64,000 nt of DNA from Cladochytrium replicatum (GCA_025526935.1 JAHLKD010000075.1:124001-188000); one strand, 5' to 3'. Shown: positions 34,372 to 46,712, counted from the stretch's first letter. Numbers and translations are program-made. The notes: generated by a model not told the origin, from the sequence alone.

Positions 34372-34416
34372 ATGGGAGTGGCTTGAGACATTGTGGGATT
34401 GCGGGGAACGAAACGA
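34372..34416. promoter_or_regulatory. Very short head-to-head promoter (permease / CCDC124 gene)
   Basis: Only 45 bp separate the predicted start codons of the permease (-) and the CCDC124-like gene (+). Their 5' UTRs must overlap, or one transcript starts inside the other coding region. Confidence 0.45.
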
Positions 34417-35310
34417 ATGGCACCAAAGGAAAACTCGAAGTGGGACTTTTGGAACTGCATAGCGGAAATGAATTGATCGCTTTGAAATGCAGAGCTGCCG
34501 CAGGTCGGGAGAAGAAAGCTGCAGTCCAGGTTGCCAAAGACGTATGCAAAATTTGGTCCTCGAATACACACCTTCCTGATTGATCCGTCGTTCATTATCG
34601 TTCATTAGGCAAAATTAAAAGCCGAGCAAGAAGTACGGGAAGCTGCAGCATGGAATGTGGGCTCGAAAGATGATTCGAAAAAAGCCGATGCGGAGAGGAA
34701 AAAGGCCGAAGCTGCTGCGAAGAAGGCTGAGCGCGATGCACTCTTAGCTGCAGAGGAAGCATCGGCGTCCACTAAAAAGCCTGCTGTCAAGGGAGCATCA
34801 AAGGTGGCCGCACGAAGGGAGGAGAAAGTGGAGAGTTTCACCACGATTGGCGGCAATGGACCCGTGGAGGAGTACACTGCCAGCGGGTTGGATGCTGCAC
34901 TCGACTTGCTCAGTGTGACGGAAAAGGGCACATCGGCATCATCGAGCGATAAGGTCGAGCGGCATCCTGAAAAGAGAATGAAAAGCGCATGGGCTGCGTA
35001 AGTGTTCGGTAACTGGAGTCAACATTCGTTAACAGCCCTTGAACAGATTCGAAGAGAGAGAGTTGCCACTTTTGAAAGCTGAAAATCCATCGCTTCGACT
35101 TACGCAGCTGAAGCAAATGCTTCAGAAAAAGTGGAAGAAGGTAAAATGCATGCTTACACCTTAACTGCTTTTCTCACTGCAAACACTCTTCAGAGCCCTG
35201 AAAACCCGTTGAACCAGTCACATGTCGAGTACAACACTACGAGAGGGGAGGAAGTGACTGCCATAGAGAACGAACGGGAGCAGGCGCTAGAGTCGTTCCG
35301 CCAGAAGTGA
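34417..35310 (+). CDS. CCDC124/Lso2-like ribosome-associated protein, 223 aa
   Basis: Five exons whose phases all close: 34417-34439, 34493-34541, 34609-34997, 35047-35140, 35194-35310. The first two small exons give MAPKENSKAAAGREKKAAVQ, the typical lysine/alanine-rich start of the family. A long basic coiled helix follows (residues about 10-75). The C-terminal domain is highly conserved: RHPEKRMKSAWAAFEERELP, LLKAENPSLRLTQLKQMLQK, SPENPLNQ. Yeast Lso2 and human CCDC124 bind idle 80S ribosomes across the A-site and mRNA channel and help them restart translation after starvation. Length and motif order agree with the family. Confidence 0.93.
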
Positions 35311-35729
35311 TTAGACAATGGACTTTTTGGGTTCGTGTTTGTTTTCCACTTTGATGGACGCTGATTAAGCAGCAGACTGTTTTAATAGTAATACAGACAA
35401 TTTGGACTGCCATCCACGAGATATACATGAAACTGGGTCGTGATTGATTCATTCTTTCACAACGTTACATCCAGCTCCTGTGGCGACCTTTTTGGCGCAA
35501 GGCTAATCTGAAGTATGGCCATCGCAACCAGCGACGTCCACCCAGTCTGATCCGACGCCACCAGTCCAACTCCAGTGTCGGCGCTAAAGTATTCAGTCTG
35601 TGCAAAGTCTGAATCTGAACACTACTTCTCGCTCTCATCAATACCAGACGGAGGCACCTCGACCTCATACCACGCTGCACAGTTTGTCCCCGCTTTCTCG
35701 GGATTCTGCGGCGGTGCACTGTTGATCAA

Positions 35730-35827
35730 CCTCTCGTGAAATGCGTCCTTGACAAACCCAGCGTTGTTCGGAACACTACCTCTCGTGAAATGCGTCCTTG
35801 ACAAACCCAGCATTGCTCGGAACACTA
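35730..35827. repeat. 49-bp tandem duplication inside the GH63 remnant
   Basis: CCTCTCGTGAAATGCGTCCT begins both units, at 35730 and 35779. The second copy differs at two positions (GTTG to ATTG, TTCG to CTCG). Confidence 0.95.
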
Positions 35828-36238
35828 CCTCTTATTCGTCTCGTTCTCCGTGAACAGCGTCTCCGGTCTCAACTCCTCGCACACCATCAATCTCCACTTA
35901 CGGCGCGGCATGGAAATGCATTGCAAAAGGCAACGACCACCTCGAACGTCGTCGATCCGCCATCTTCCGATTTCAACTTTGGGCCACTCAACGCCCTCCT
36001 TCCACGAACATGTGTTTCGGACCCACAGCCGCGGTAGCACATGCGGCTCTTCCACCGCTTTGCCTCTGTTTACGACCCTCACGCGAACGGCGAGATCGTT
36101 CTCGGACACATTGGCGTATTCGAAATAGACGTCGTGGTAGGAATTGGGGTCCCAGATCTCGCGGATGTCCTGGAGTTCGAATTCGGGGTCTTGGAGCGTG
36201 CAGGAGGCGTTCTCGGCGCGGAGCCGGTTGTAGTTTTT

Positions 36239-36299
36239 AGAGCATCTTCATGTAGGAGTGCGTTGTATTTGTAGAGCATCTTCATGTAGGAGTGCGTTG
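36239..36299. repeat. 34-bp period tandem duplication inside the GH63 remnant
   Basis: AGAGCATCTTCATGTAGGAG followed by TGCGTTG occurs at 36239-36265 and 36273-36299, identical in both. It breaks the frame right after LYKY. Confidence 0.95.
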
Positions 36300-36327
36300 G
36301 GGTGATGTCGAGGTAGCCGTGACCCAT

Positions 36328-36930
36328 TGACGTTCGCTGCGCAAAAGATGAATAAATCGCAGTTTTACACTTTCAAACTTAAACTACGAGACCATCGACG
36401 CCAATTTTTCGCGGATACTTCAGCTCTCAGTCTCTGCTCCTCCGGACCGTCGCTGGCACCAAGGACAAAGGTGATCGAATGTGATGAGAGTAAAGATCAA
36501 GTCACCAATTTGACATACTGGAGGTATTTCTGCTAACCCCCGTGTGATCTACTGCCATTAAAATGTTCCGAGTCTTTCTGATGGGCCACACCGCCATGGA
36601 TCTCCTCGAATGCGATGTAAACATACGGGGATCGAGGGAACTTGGGCGGATTAATTGGGCTGGAGAATCGGACTGATTTGGAGACGCGTCGTCTTCGCAT
36701 GAAGGATCACAGCGATGTTGGCTCGGGAGATGCGACATGGACGCAACTCTTGCTTTTCTTCAGTCTTGGTAAGCATCGACCCGTGATCACAGGGATGTAG
36801 GCCCGGGAGACGCGACATGGATAGCAACTCTTGCTTTTCTTCAGTCTTTGTACCCATGGACCAGTCATGTAGGCTCAAGGCAAGTCCTTGTGCAACCTGT
36901 GGCGTGACAGTGGCTTGTTCGTATATCCAA
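36328..36930. other. Intergenic with an 80-bp direct repeat, E2 promoter region
   Basis: No coding frame is supported. Two copies of an about 76-bp unit starting GATCACAG lie at 36705 and 36785 (period 80), about 90 percent alike by eye. The second copy ends about 70 bp upstream of the E2 start codon, so the repeat may sit in its promoter or 5' UTR. Confidence 0.6.
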
Positions 36931-37795
<865 letters not shown>

Positions 37796-38319
37796 TGTCC
37801 AATAGAAACGCGTTCTCTCTGACCAACCCACATTGATTGGCTGCGAAGTGTCCAAGCCTTTTGCATGCCACGTGCCCACGTGCACCCCATTTTCCCATAT
37901 GTGGCTACATTGCGAACACCCAGCGCACGCGTTCCTTTTGCAGCCCCCGACAACCTGCTGATCCGCTCCGTCGCTGAGGTTGAGGTGTACGTATTAATAC
38001 GCTGCGGCGTTGGATTGCTTGAGGTGTCGGATCCCAACCCCGTATCTTTATTTGTACCGTATGCCCTTCCTTGTTCTCAACGTGTTTGATTTGGCGTTTG
38101 TTCACTGTTCGCACAATCTGCCGTGATCGGCACCGTGTACCCGTTGACCCCAACCATCGTTACCCTACCATCTGCCCTTTTTAGCCCTCGCTGGTACACT
38201 GGCTTTTTCTCGGGCGGCGTGTTCCACTTCTGTTCATCTCTAAGTAAGCTACCCTCAGCAGATCTGTCGTTCCGCTTCCCAACATTTTTAGAACAACTTC
38301 TCCTTCCACTCAGCACGCT
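37796..38319. other. Intergenic, promoter region of the ATP-grasp-like gene
   Basis: A pyrimidine-rich plus strand precedes the start at 38320 (CT-rich stretch 38200-38310, common at fungal transcription starts). No gene is seen. Confidence 0.4.
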
Positions 38320-40513
38320 ATGTCTGCCGAGAACGCTCACCTTCAAACTCAAAATCTTGCAAATTCTCCCGGACCTGTCACCCTCAACGTTGCCAACATG
38401 CGTATCCCGGGATACCTTGAGAAGAAGACACCGCCAACCACTGACGACGATCCTGTCACACCCACTAATGGACCAGCAGCGTCTGCCCCCCATCTTTCTG
38501 GAGACTCATCAGTGTTTTTGACCGAACCTTCCCACCCTCCCCTGCCGTGGTCTGCAAAAGCGGTTCCCATTCCCGTTCCTCATTCCGACCCAAACTTTTC
38601 CGACCAGGCAGGCTCTCCGACTTCTTCTGAACCGTCGTCTTATGGTGGTTACGATCTCGTCACTACTCCCACTGATGACGCGCCGCTGCACAGCATTTCT
38701 AAAATGTCACAGGAAAAACCAGCCCAAAAAGAAGAGGAGCAACAGCATTCCCCAAAGAAGAAAAAGAAGAACGGTCTGCTTGGTACTATCATTCACCCGG
38801 GCGAATTCGAACCCGAGCGTCACTTTTACCCTCGTGTTTTGAACGCCAATATTCATCCGCTGGTGGCATCGTTCTTCTCACTCGGAAACGAGCGAATTAT
38901 TGCTCGCTACATCCACCTCAACCCGCAGGTCAACGAAACCGTCCTGAGGGATCTTTTACAGTACAAGCCGAAATACTTCCAGTGGGCAGGTGAGTGTGTC
39001 AACACTTTTGTGTGATTTCTTTCATAATTTAAGCTAATCAATATCTTTCCCTCCAGGATCGGATCTGTTTAGTGTAACGACTGCAAACGGTCAGCGCCAG
39101 ATGATCATTGTCGAAACAAACTCGTGCCCGTCTGGCCAGAAGTCCATGCCGCTCCTGTCTGAGATTGGAGATGAACATGGAGGATATAGTGTTGTCATCG
39201 AGCGTACTTTCAAAGAATTGATCTTGACCACTGACAAGAAGCTGGGTGGGCTAGCTGTCGTCTGCGACAAGAACATGATGGAGGCTTCTGGATATGCCGC
39301 AGTAATGGCTGACTGCACTCAGGAAGACGTCTTTTTGGTCGAGTTCTACGACGAGGACACGGATCCGCCGGTCAAGTGGGTCGAGGGACTTATGTATGTC
39401 CGTGATGACACCAAAGGTAGAAAATATTCCAAAATTGGAATGAAACTGAGCGTACAACCATTCTTAGCTTGGCACCCAATTCGGGCGTGCTTCCGTTATG
39501 TCACACAGAAGCCGTGGAATCGGTTCCCGATTAACAGCAAAACTCTGGTTCTTAACAGCGTACGTCCAGTTTTGAATGTCTCGTAGGTATATTTTCACGC
39601 TCTTTTTCTTACTTCCAGATTGTGTCTTGCCTTGCCGGAGGTCGCAACAAGATGGTTGCTGCACGCGCATACGAATTTCTCAACTCCGAACTCTCTGGCA
39701 CAAACCTGTCTGTGCGCATCCCCGAGACGATCCGCAATGTCTCAAAGTCTGAGATTCCGCTCTGGCTCGACAGCATGGGCGGTCACGCAGTGCTGAAGGT
39801 GCCATACAGCAACGCCGGTCAAGGCGTCTACACGATCACAAATTCCGCAGAGCTCGAAGCGTTTATGACCACCGACCACCACTATGACAAATTTATCGTT
39901 CAGAGCCTTGTCGGCAACGCAAGCTGGAGCAGCGTCACGCGAGCCGGCAAGTTTTATCATGTTGGAACCATGCCAAACAAGAAGAACCAGAGCTTTGTGA
40001 GCGACTTACGAATGATGGTTTGTGCAAACAATGGCGGGTTCAGGCCCGTTGCGTGCTATGCGCGTCGTGCACGGAAACCTCTCGTGAAGCGACTGGAAGA
40101 CCATCCCAACAGTAAGTTGCCCCAAACCAAGTGTGCAAATAATTCTGAGTCCGTTTTTTTATGTAGTCTCTTCATGGGAGATGCTTGGGACCAACCTTAG
40201 TGTCAAGGTCGACGAAGAATGGACGACCGAAGCCCAGCGGTTGTTGCTCATGGACCGCAAAGATTTCAACCAGCTCGGGATCGGGATCGACGACCTTATC
40301 GACGCGTATATCCAGACTGTTCTGAGCGTGATTGCGATCGATCGGATGTGCCAGCGGCTGATGAAGCCCCGAGGGCCGATCACGCCGCAACCTAGTTTGG
40401 GATGGATGCAGGGCTTTGGAGAGGAGAGTCAGCATGGGCAGGATGTGTTTGACTTTGAGCTGTTTGAGGCTTTGAACCCGGATAAGGCGTTGCTGGAGGA
40501 GATCATGCGATGA
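38320..40513 (+). CDS. ATP-grasp-like protein of unknown function, 653 aa
   Basis: Five exons whose phases all close: 38320-38989, 39057-39416, 39468-39559, 39619-40111, 40167-40513. The first 150 residues are Pro/Ser-rich with a Lys cluster (SPKKKKKNG). The body has MIIVETNSCPSGQKSMPLLS, LAGGRNKMVAARAYEFLNSE, VLKVPYSNAGQGVYTI (resembling an ATP-grasp nucleotide loop), FIVQSLVG, and SFVSDLRMMVCANNGGFRP (resembling the Asp/Asn metal site). This supports an ATP-dependent carboxylate ligase fold. I cannot assign substrate or named family. The long conserved-looking body argues for an enzyme that is not a relic. Confidence 0.7.
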
Positions 40514-41635
40514 GGGTCGGTAATTTTATTGCACAGTTGGAGCTGATACTATTTTTTCACTTTTCCTTCATCTGGGGTTTAATGGTGGGTGTGTCTTCGT
40601 TCATGGTTTGTGATGTGGGGGGGTGAACAAATATTTCTTTTACGTTTTCACAATTTTTATATTCGGTGTGATGTTCAACATTTTCATTTTTTTCATTTCA
40701 GTTTCCCTTTTCGAAATGGAGGCCAACCAGGCGCCTTACCAACAACCAAAACATAATTTGAGATGATCTAGCATTGTTTTTTTGACCGGTCTTTGCTTCA
40801 TTGTGTGATACTCGGATGGTCTTTTTGAGGGATGGGTTTCTCGACATAATAATGGTATTTAAGCTGCAGGGCGATGGATTGTTGTTAACTTATCCAAAAT
40901 TGTTGATATGTAGAACAGCACAATGGATCCAGAGAGTGTATTGGTGTGATCTGTGGGGGGAACAGCTGGCACCAGAAATAGTTCTGGTGTCACATCACAG
41001 AGTCAGCTCAAATAATCTCTTGGTGGATTCATCAAAAGCGAGAGCAACCGGGGTTCGATCAAATGGCCGAACAACTGCGCGTTTATTCCCAGATCACATC
41101 TTACTACTACTAAGCTCGTTTTGAAGTGCTCAATGCAAGGTTGAGGGAGAAACCCTCGAACTTAGAAAACAAAAGCAAGTGCAAAGGGCGGTGAAAAGAA
41201 GTGCGAAATTCAGGCGAGCAAAAGAACGGAGCCAACCGAGTTGGTTAAAAAGTCCCAAAGCAAACGGAGCAACAAATCAAAGATACTCTCATTCTTCACA
41301 AGGTTCGGCCAAAAAAAACTGTGGAGAATATATTTTAAAAAGTCCTGATTCGTGGTGGCTCCACCAGAACATTCCATCTCTACAATCCTTTTGAGTCGTT
41401 CATGTAAATGAAAAATCAGAGCTTGTAGCTTGTCGAGCCGCAATCCATACGTCCTCTGCCTCATGCATGTATGTAATTATGACATCAATTGGATCAACTA
41501 ACCAAATTTACAGGACTCATTTCTCGCACATAATTAAACTACTTTTCTTTAAAAAACAAAATTACAATTTGTATGCAATTCGGTTTGCTATCGGTGGTTT
41601 GCATAGACGACAGTCACAAGCGCAAGGAGCACTGC
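40514..41635. other. Intergenic, no gene seen
   Basis: About 1.1 kb, AT-rich, with only short chance ORFs. It includes the 3' sides of the ATP-grasp-like gene and the lipase pseudogene. No RNA gene or repeat was recognised. Confidence 0.5.
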
Positions 41636-42990
41636 TTAGCAAGCATGTTGGCTCTTGCATTGTTCGGTGGTGAGGTCTGCCGTTGACGTGCCGCAAACAG
41701 AGTTCATGCAGTTGGTATCTTCGTTGTCGGACGCCTGGGAGACAGTTCGCATACAGGAAAGCTCTTTGGAAAAGGTCTGCTCACGGCGGTGTCATCGCAG
41801 TTTACCACGCTGCTTCCACCAGAAAGGATCCACCATTCGCGGCGGTGGTGTCCAAAAAGAGGAGCGGTTCTTATTTTTTTGGGGGACTCACTAGAAGCCC
41901 AACCATTGGTAGATTAGGCGGGGAACGATGTCATCGCAGTTGACTCCGCGGTAGACACCAGCCCAGCCCTGGCCAGTGACCCAGACACCTGACGCATTGC
42001 TGCCGATACGGGGTTCTCACTGGGTGAGGGCGCGAATGTTGGCAGAGGTGGGCGTGCAACATATTTGGTCTGGGCGAGGTCAAGCGCGCGGCGTGCTACG
42101 TGCGTCGGTTCAGCGTAGGAACAATACACTAAAAGATCGGAATGTGCTCACCATCGCCAATGCGCCGCCCAAACTGTGACCGGTAAAGACGATGCTTGCG
42201 GTCGGGTTCGCTGCCGCGAGGTCGGTAACAGTAGCGGAGATGGTCGAGTAAAGGTTCTGGTATCCGGTGTGGAAAGCTGCTCCGGAGGGAGCCTTGCCCG
42301 AAATCCAGTATGAAGAAGTTGCAAAACTTTGTGGTTGGTGACCCAGTTGCTGAGTTGGATGAACCTCGGAACGCAATAAAGATTTGGTTGGTTGAAGCAA
42401 TTTAACCAGCATAGAAGCGTGAATCGTTCTGATCCGCAGTTACAATGCTGAACGGCTTGCCGTACATGTTGCTCTTGCAGGTAGCGCAACTCCATGCCGA
42501 GATTGCGCTGACGTCGCAGTAGGCCGCAGCTGAACCCAGATCCTTTTCAGAACTCAAGCTTTCCAACTCAAATGCGAACTCACTTGAATTCTGCGCCTAG
42601 TTCTTTTGCAAAGCGACATGGGCAGAAGAGGCAACAGCCGATCCACCAGCGCCAATGATCTCCGCAACCACACCCTTCGAAACGTTCACGTAAGGGTTGT
42701 AAGGCGTTGCCGGTTCAACTTTCCCGTCGCCCTTGTAGAACTTCTCGATCTTGGAGTCAAGGTCCAGCAACTGCTTCGTGTAATCTATACTCGCTTGCGT
42801 GATGGATGTTTGCGGTGCTGATCCATTTCTGGACGAGGGAAGCATTGGGCTAGACGAACCTAATGGGTGCACGTTCTTCCAACACTGGACGCGCAATCGG
42901 CGCAGCTTGCGCTGAGAACGATGAGGTGAGGGCGACAAGAGCGGAGATCAAAGAAAGCGTCGTAGTGGCGAACTTGAGGTCAAACTTAAT
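41636..42990 (-). pseudogene. Class-3 lipase pseudogene
   Basis: Paralogue of the intact lipase at 46759-48217, recognisable end to end: signal-peptide-like LSLISALVALTSSFSAQAAP, LLDLDSKIEKFYKGDGKVEP, YWISGKAPSGAAFHTGYQN, the nucleophile elbow SIVFTGHSLGGALAM, then DDIV, HHRREWW and DNEDTNC. Lesions against the paralogue: the start codon position reads ATT (42988-42990); stops replace residues after RFV, at the Trp of NWAQ (TGG to TAG), and at the Tyr after RFYAG; frames shift after WISTA and in the NWVTN region. It also lacks the last intron of the intact gene. It cannot encode an active lipase. Confidence 0.88.
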
Positions 42991-43517
42991 GGGAATGAGG
43001 TTATGATCCGTTGGTGATGGGTAGCAACATCACGTACCAGGGAGGTGATGGAGAGCAGGGTAAAGTGTCGAGAACCTGGGTGGACTGGATCTCTTCTCGC
43101 CAGGCAGCAGCGCCATTTATAAATGGAACTTGGTCCAATGATGGAAGCCACTTGCCGATCAAGACAAGAAATGTGTTTCACAAGCTGTCAAACCGATTTG
43201 TAGTCTTCCGAAGGGTTGAGCTCCGTACCTGCAGTGCATCACCAGGGCAGGCCGGCGCCGCCATCACGCGTGCTGAGCATGAAGGACATACAATAAAAAC
43301 TTTACGTCGTGGAGCACAGAAGGGGACATCGACGTCGCTTCACCAATGAACTTAATGCATTTCACCATCCCAATACTCTCTTATTATTGGCGCTTGCATC
43401 TTTCATTCGATGGATGCGTAGGACTGGGATTTTGGCTGGGGGACCTCAAATCTTTTGATGGGAAAATATTTGTTACAACCCCAAGCTTTTGTTGGAATGA
43501 ACGAGTGATAGCAAAGG

Positions 43518-43984
43518 GATTGGGGCTAGTGAGAGTTCGAAGAGACAGTGAATATGCTTTATTATCAAAAACCCGCTTGCCCTTTTATAACTAAACATCG
43601 CAAGCCAAACATTGGTCAAGTCAAGCCAAAAATCGTTTTGCATGAAATTGGAGATCAAACAATGCTAGCCACAATGTCAGCCACAATAACATTACACCAG
43701 CCACCAAGTTCTCGAAAAGCAACAGAATCAACGACATAATGTTGGAGAAATTGGTGGCTGGTGTAATGTTAGTGTGGCTAACTTTGTTTGATCTCCACAA
43801 TTTCATGCAAACCTCTTTTCGCTTGTCTTGATCATTATTTGGCTTGCTATTTGTTTCTGTTTTGCAGTTCGGATCGATTGAATGTTTTTCCGGTGTTCTG
43901 TTATAAAAGGGCAAATGGGTCTTGGGAAATACATCACAAAAGGAGCACATTCACTGGTCTCTTCAAACTCTCACGAGCCCAATC
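43518..43984. repeat. Imperfect inverted repeat, arms about 190-230 bp, TATA box in each arm
   Basis: The left arm (43518-43709) and the reverse complement of the right arm (43751-43984) match over nearly their whole length with small gaps. Shared strings include TTGCATGAAATT, GGAGATCAAACAA, AACATTACACCAGCCACCAA, GCAAGCCAAA and GCCCTTTTATAAC. The centre is about 40 bp. Each arm carries TATAAAAGGGCAA pointing outwards (43902-43909 plus, 43582-43589 minus). It may be a foldback element or an inverted promoter duplication. Confidence 0.85.
43902..43909 (+). promoter_or_regulatory. TATA box in the right arm of the inverted repeat
   Basis: TATAAAAG followed by GGCAAATGGG; the mirror copy lies at 43582-43589 on the minus strand. 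No intact ORF follows closely in either direction. Confidence 0.4.
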
Positions 43985-44598
43985 ACAACATCATCACTCG
44001 TCCACTCCCACACATAAGTCCTCCTAAGGGTCCACCTGATGAAAAAGGGTTTCATGCGTTACTGAATTGATAATGGTGATCAAAAGCAGTCCAAAAACAC
44101 ACTCGCAGCTAACGTAATCAATGGAAATAAAGATCGGCCAACTGCAGATTTCTTCAAGTTTGTCGAATGGCGGCGAGGAAAACATCTGGGAAATGTGACC
44201 TCAATGAGATTTGTCCACTTCTTTCTCTTTTTATGGTCTCGGATCATGGATCATCGCAACGGTTGTTTATTCTGTAGCATACCAACGGGCTGGAATGCAC
44301 ATTATCACTGGAGAACTGTGGAGAATAGCGTTATTACGCTGTTTTAAAGGACAACCCTCAAACCACAGCACGACAAAAACACTTGTTCAAGTTTGATTTC
44401 CAAGGCGTCAAGCATGAAACAGCTATTTTTAGGCGTTTACTTTAAAAGTCCGGCCATTTATTTTGTAATCTAATGAGGTAGCACACTGGAGGTAACAGGA
44501 GAAGAATGAAACATAGAACTAACGCGGAAAGCAACGAAATCGCATAAAAGGCAGACAAGCATGGAACTCAAGAGTGCTCATTTGAACTGATTGTTAAA

Positions 44599-45940
44599 TC
44601 ACTTGTTCGCCTGAATCTTTCGTTGCTCGGCCCACTTTTTAGCCCAATCTATGCACTCCTCTATCATTTCACTGGTTGAAATAACCTCTTCGTACCCAAG
44701 CACCCTCCGAATCTTTTCCCCCGAAACTACAAAGCTCTTAGCCACGCTTTCATAGACGAAAAGGGACAAAATAGGGTCCCACTTGAGCCGTTTGTTTTCT
44801 CTGGTCACCATGCGCCAGAACCAAACCGTAAAGTGGGTGAGGGCAGCTGCAACATAGAAGATGGCGTTTGGGATGTATACAGTCGGATAGCGACTTCCTG
44901 CAGCCCGCACGATGGGACCGTAGTGGTCCATGTAATTGACTCGATAGCGCTCAGAAAGCTGGAACACCTCGCCGGCAGTGATGTGGGAAGATGCAGTGAG
45001 ATCACGGCGGAGGCCGTCGGAGATCAGAATGTGGCCCCACGCGGCGTTGCGGTGGCACATGAGTTCGAAACGACAGCTCGGCTTTCCAGGTGCTACCGGC
45101 GAAGAAGAGGCAAGGTAAAACTTTTGGAATGTCCATTCGGGAGCACCTGCAAATGGTGGATAAGTATAATTGTAACCGGGGAGGTGTTGATATATGAAAT
45201 ACCGTAGAGATGAGGGCAGCGAGCCACAGCCACAAGCAGACCATCTTTGTTGTTTGCACCGAGAGCAACCTTTTCCCCTTCAGTTTTTGTCAATACGTAG
45301 TCGGTTGCTCGGAATCCGTCCAGCTTTGGCTCGACGTAAACGAGCTCGCTCTCATCCATTGGGCGATCAAGCGTATTTCTCGAAGAGAAGACGGCATCCC
45401 ACGATCCAGTGTAAACCAATGTCCTGATCCCGTTTTGTTTGCAAGCATTCACGACATTTCGGGTCCCCTCGACATTTACTGCTCGAACTGTGGGATCCGT
45501 GTATTGTCCGAGTTGAACGACTGCGGCAACGTGGAAGACTAAATCAACATCTTAAAATACTTCGTTTAAATTTCCAAAAATGCGGAACAGGGGGTAAATT
45601 GTTGATATTCACCTTTTGAAGCGGATAGTACGTCGTCAAATTTTCGCACATCGATCTTGATGCAATCCAGACGAGCAAGCTCTGAATCGGAAAGCGTTTG
45701 CCAGGGAGTTTCACCCCAGAGCGGCAAGCCAACGTCCGCGAGACGCACCCGCGGGTAGACAAAATCTCCAGTGTCGGAGTAGGTTCGCCGCAGTAGCAGA
45801 ACGGCCAACTCACGGCCCAGACAACCCGAAGCTCCGATCAGCAGCGGAAAAGAAGGGGGGCCGACCGAGGACCTGTCCGCCTTCGGGAGACGATTCCACT
45901 GAGCTTGAGCTTGCACGGAGAGAAAGCTGGGCGGGTCCAT
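44599..45940 (-). CDS. 3beta-HSD/NAD(P)-dependent epimerase family dehydrogenase, 407 aa
   Basis: Three exons, 45613-45940, 45203-45550 and 44599-45146; phases close at both introns. Extended short-chain dehydrogenase: glycine motif LLIGASGCLGREL near residue 34, DVDLVFHVAAVV, AVNVEGTRNVVNAC, TLVYTGSWDAVF, and the catalytic Tyr-x3-Lys in DYVLTKTEGEK. A hydrophobic segment near the C-terminus (AIFYVAAALTHFTVWFW) may anchor it to a membrane, as in sterol C-4 decarboxylase and 3beta-HSD relatives. Substrate is likely a sterol or other lipid, unproven. It lies between the two lipase copies in the same orientation. Confidence 0.88.
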
Positions 45941-46454
45941 AGTCGAGATGATCGTGGGAACAACGCCACGCTTGAAAAGTGGGGTGATTTTGAGGCACGA
46001 ACGAAGCCACAGGCTTAAAAGGACTATTTTTTAGTGCTTGGAATGACTGTATTCGACTGGGGTCGATTTTTGGGTATGAATCGAAATGCGATGCGACATA
46101 TCCATTCCCTTTTCTTATAGGATCAGCCAGGATGTGCCTTGTTACCAACCACTTCTAAAACTCGCGCTCAGAGGAGCATCAATCGACGAGATGTATGTTC
46201 CTACACCATCGCCGTGCTGTACAGCGTGCCAGATTTCGACCGAGCGTCGCTGGGCCAGGATCATTCGAGTGGGTCATTAGAATGGTTGTGGACCTGGCCA
46301 TACGACGCTTGTAAACACATCCACGCGGGAGAGGACTCCAGATCAGCACTCTATTCAATTTTGATTGTTTTCGTTCGCACGATCCGCCTCATTGCTTATT
46401 TTGGCCCTCTTACCCAGCAAAGCTCTTTACCAACTCCACAGCCTTAATCATTTT
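45941..46454. other. Intergenic, dehydrogenase promoter side
   Basis: Upstream region of the dehydrogenase gene. Only chance ORFs are present and no recognisable element was found. Confidence 0.4.
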
Positions 46455-46712
46455 TTATTGAGCGTTTCCAGCCCATTTTCTCTCAATGTTAGCCAGGATT
46501 CTCAAGTATCTTAATATCTTGGCTTCATCTGCTGAAACATATGCAAGTGACAATTGCAATAACCTTCTATCTCTGTTCAGGAAACGAACCAGTGACATAG
46601 CCGGATCAGTTGGTTTATGATCTATTATTAGCTCAGGGGGAATTGGATCCACGCATTTTTGAATTTGAAAAAGGAAATCATAGAAGCTTTCATTTGCATA
46701 CAAATCGAACAT
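46455..46712 (-). CDS. Small orphan ORF, about 85 aa, 3' of the lipase
   Basis: Not recognised. The frame has protein-like composition (MFDLYANESFYDFLFQIQ; LLQLSLAYVSADEAKILRYL). It begins 47 bp after the lipase stop on the same strand, so it could be a small gene or an alternative 3' exon. No domain is seen. Confidence 0.3.
   Translation of the reverse strand: MFDLYANESFYDFLFQIQKCVDPIPPELIIDHKPTDPAMSLVRFLNRDRRLLQLSLAYVSADEAKILRYLRILANIERKWAGNAQ

Larger units (their letters stand above)
35632..36327 (-). pseudogene. Remnant of a GH63-like (mannosylglycerate hydrolase/glucosidase type) gene
   Basis: Family motifs appear in order on the minus strand but in a broken frame: YLDITPTHSYMKMLYKY, the block VRVRVVNRGKAVEEPHVLPR followed by LWVRNTCSW, LFTENETN, then KDAFHERLI and GTNCAAWYEVEVPPSG. 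These match the N-terminal region of GH63-like six-hairpin glycosidases. The frame is disrupted at two places, each coinciding with a tandem duplication (36239-36299 and 35730-35827). The fragment stops before the catalytic (alpha/alpha)6 barrel, so no functional enzyme can be made. Confidence 0.75.
42991..44598. other. Gene-free region holding a large inverted repeat
   Basis: About 1.6 kb with no supported gene. It contains the inverted repeat at 43518-43984 and, near 43275, a short sequence also found upstream of the intact lipase. Confidence 0.5.
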
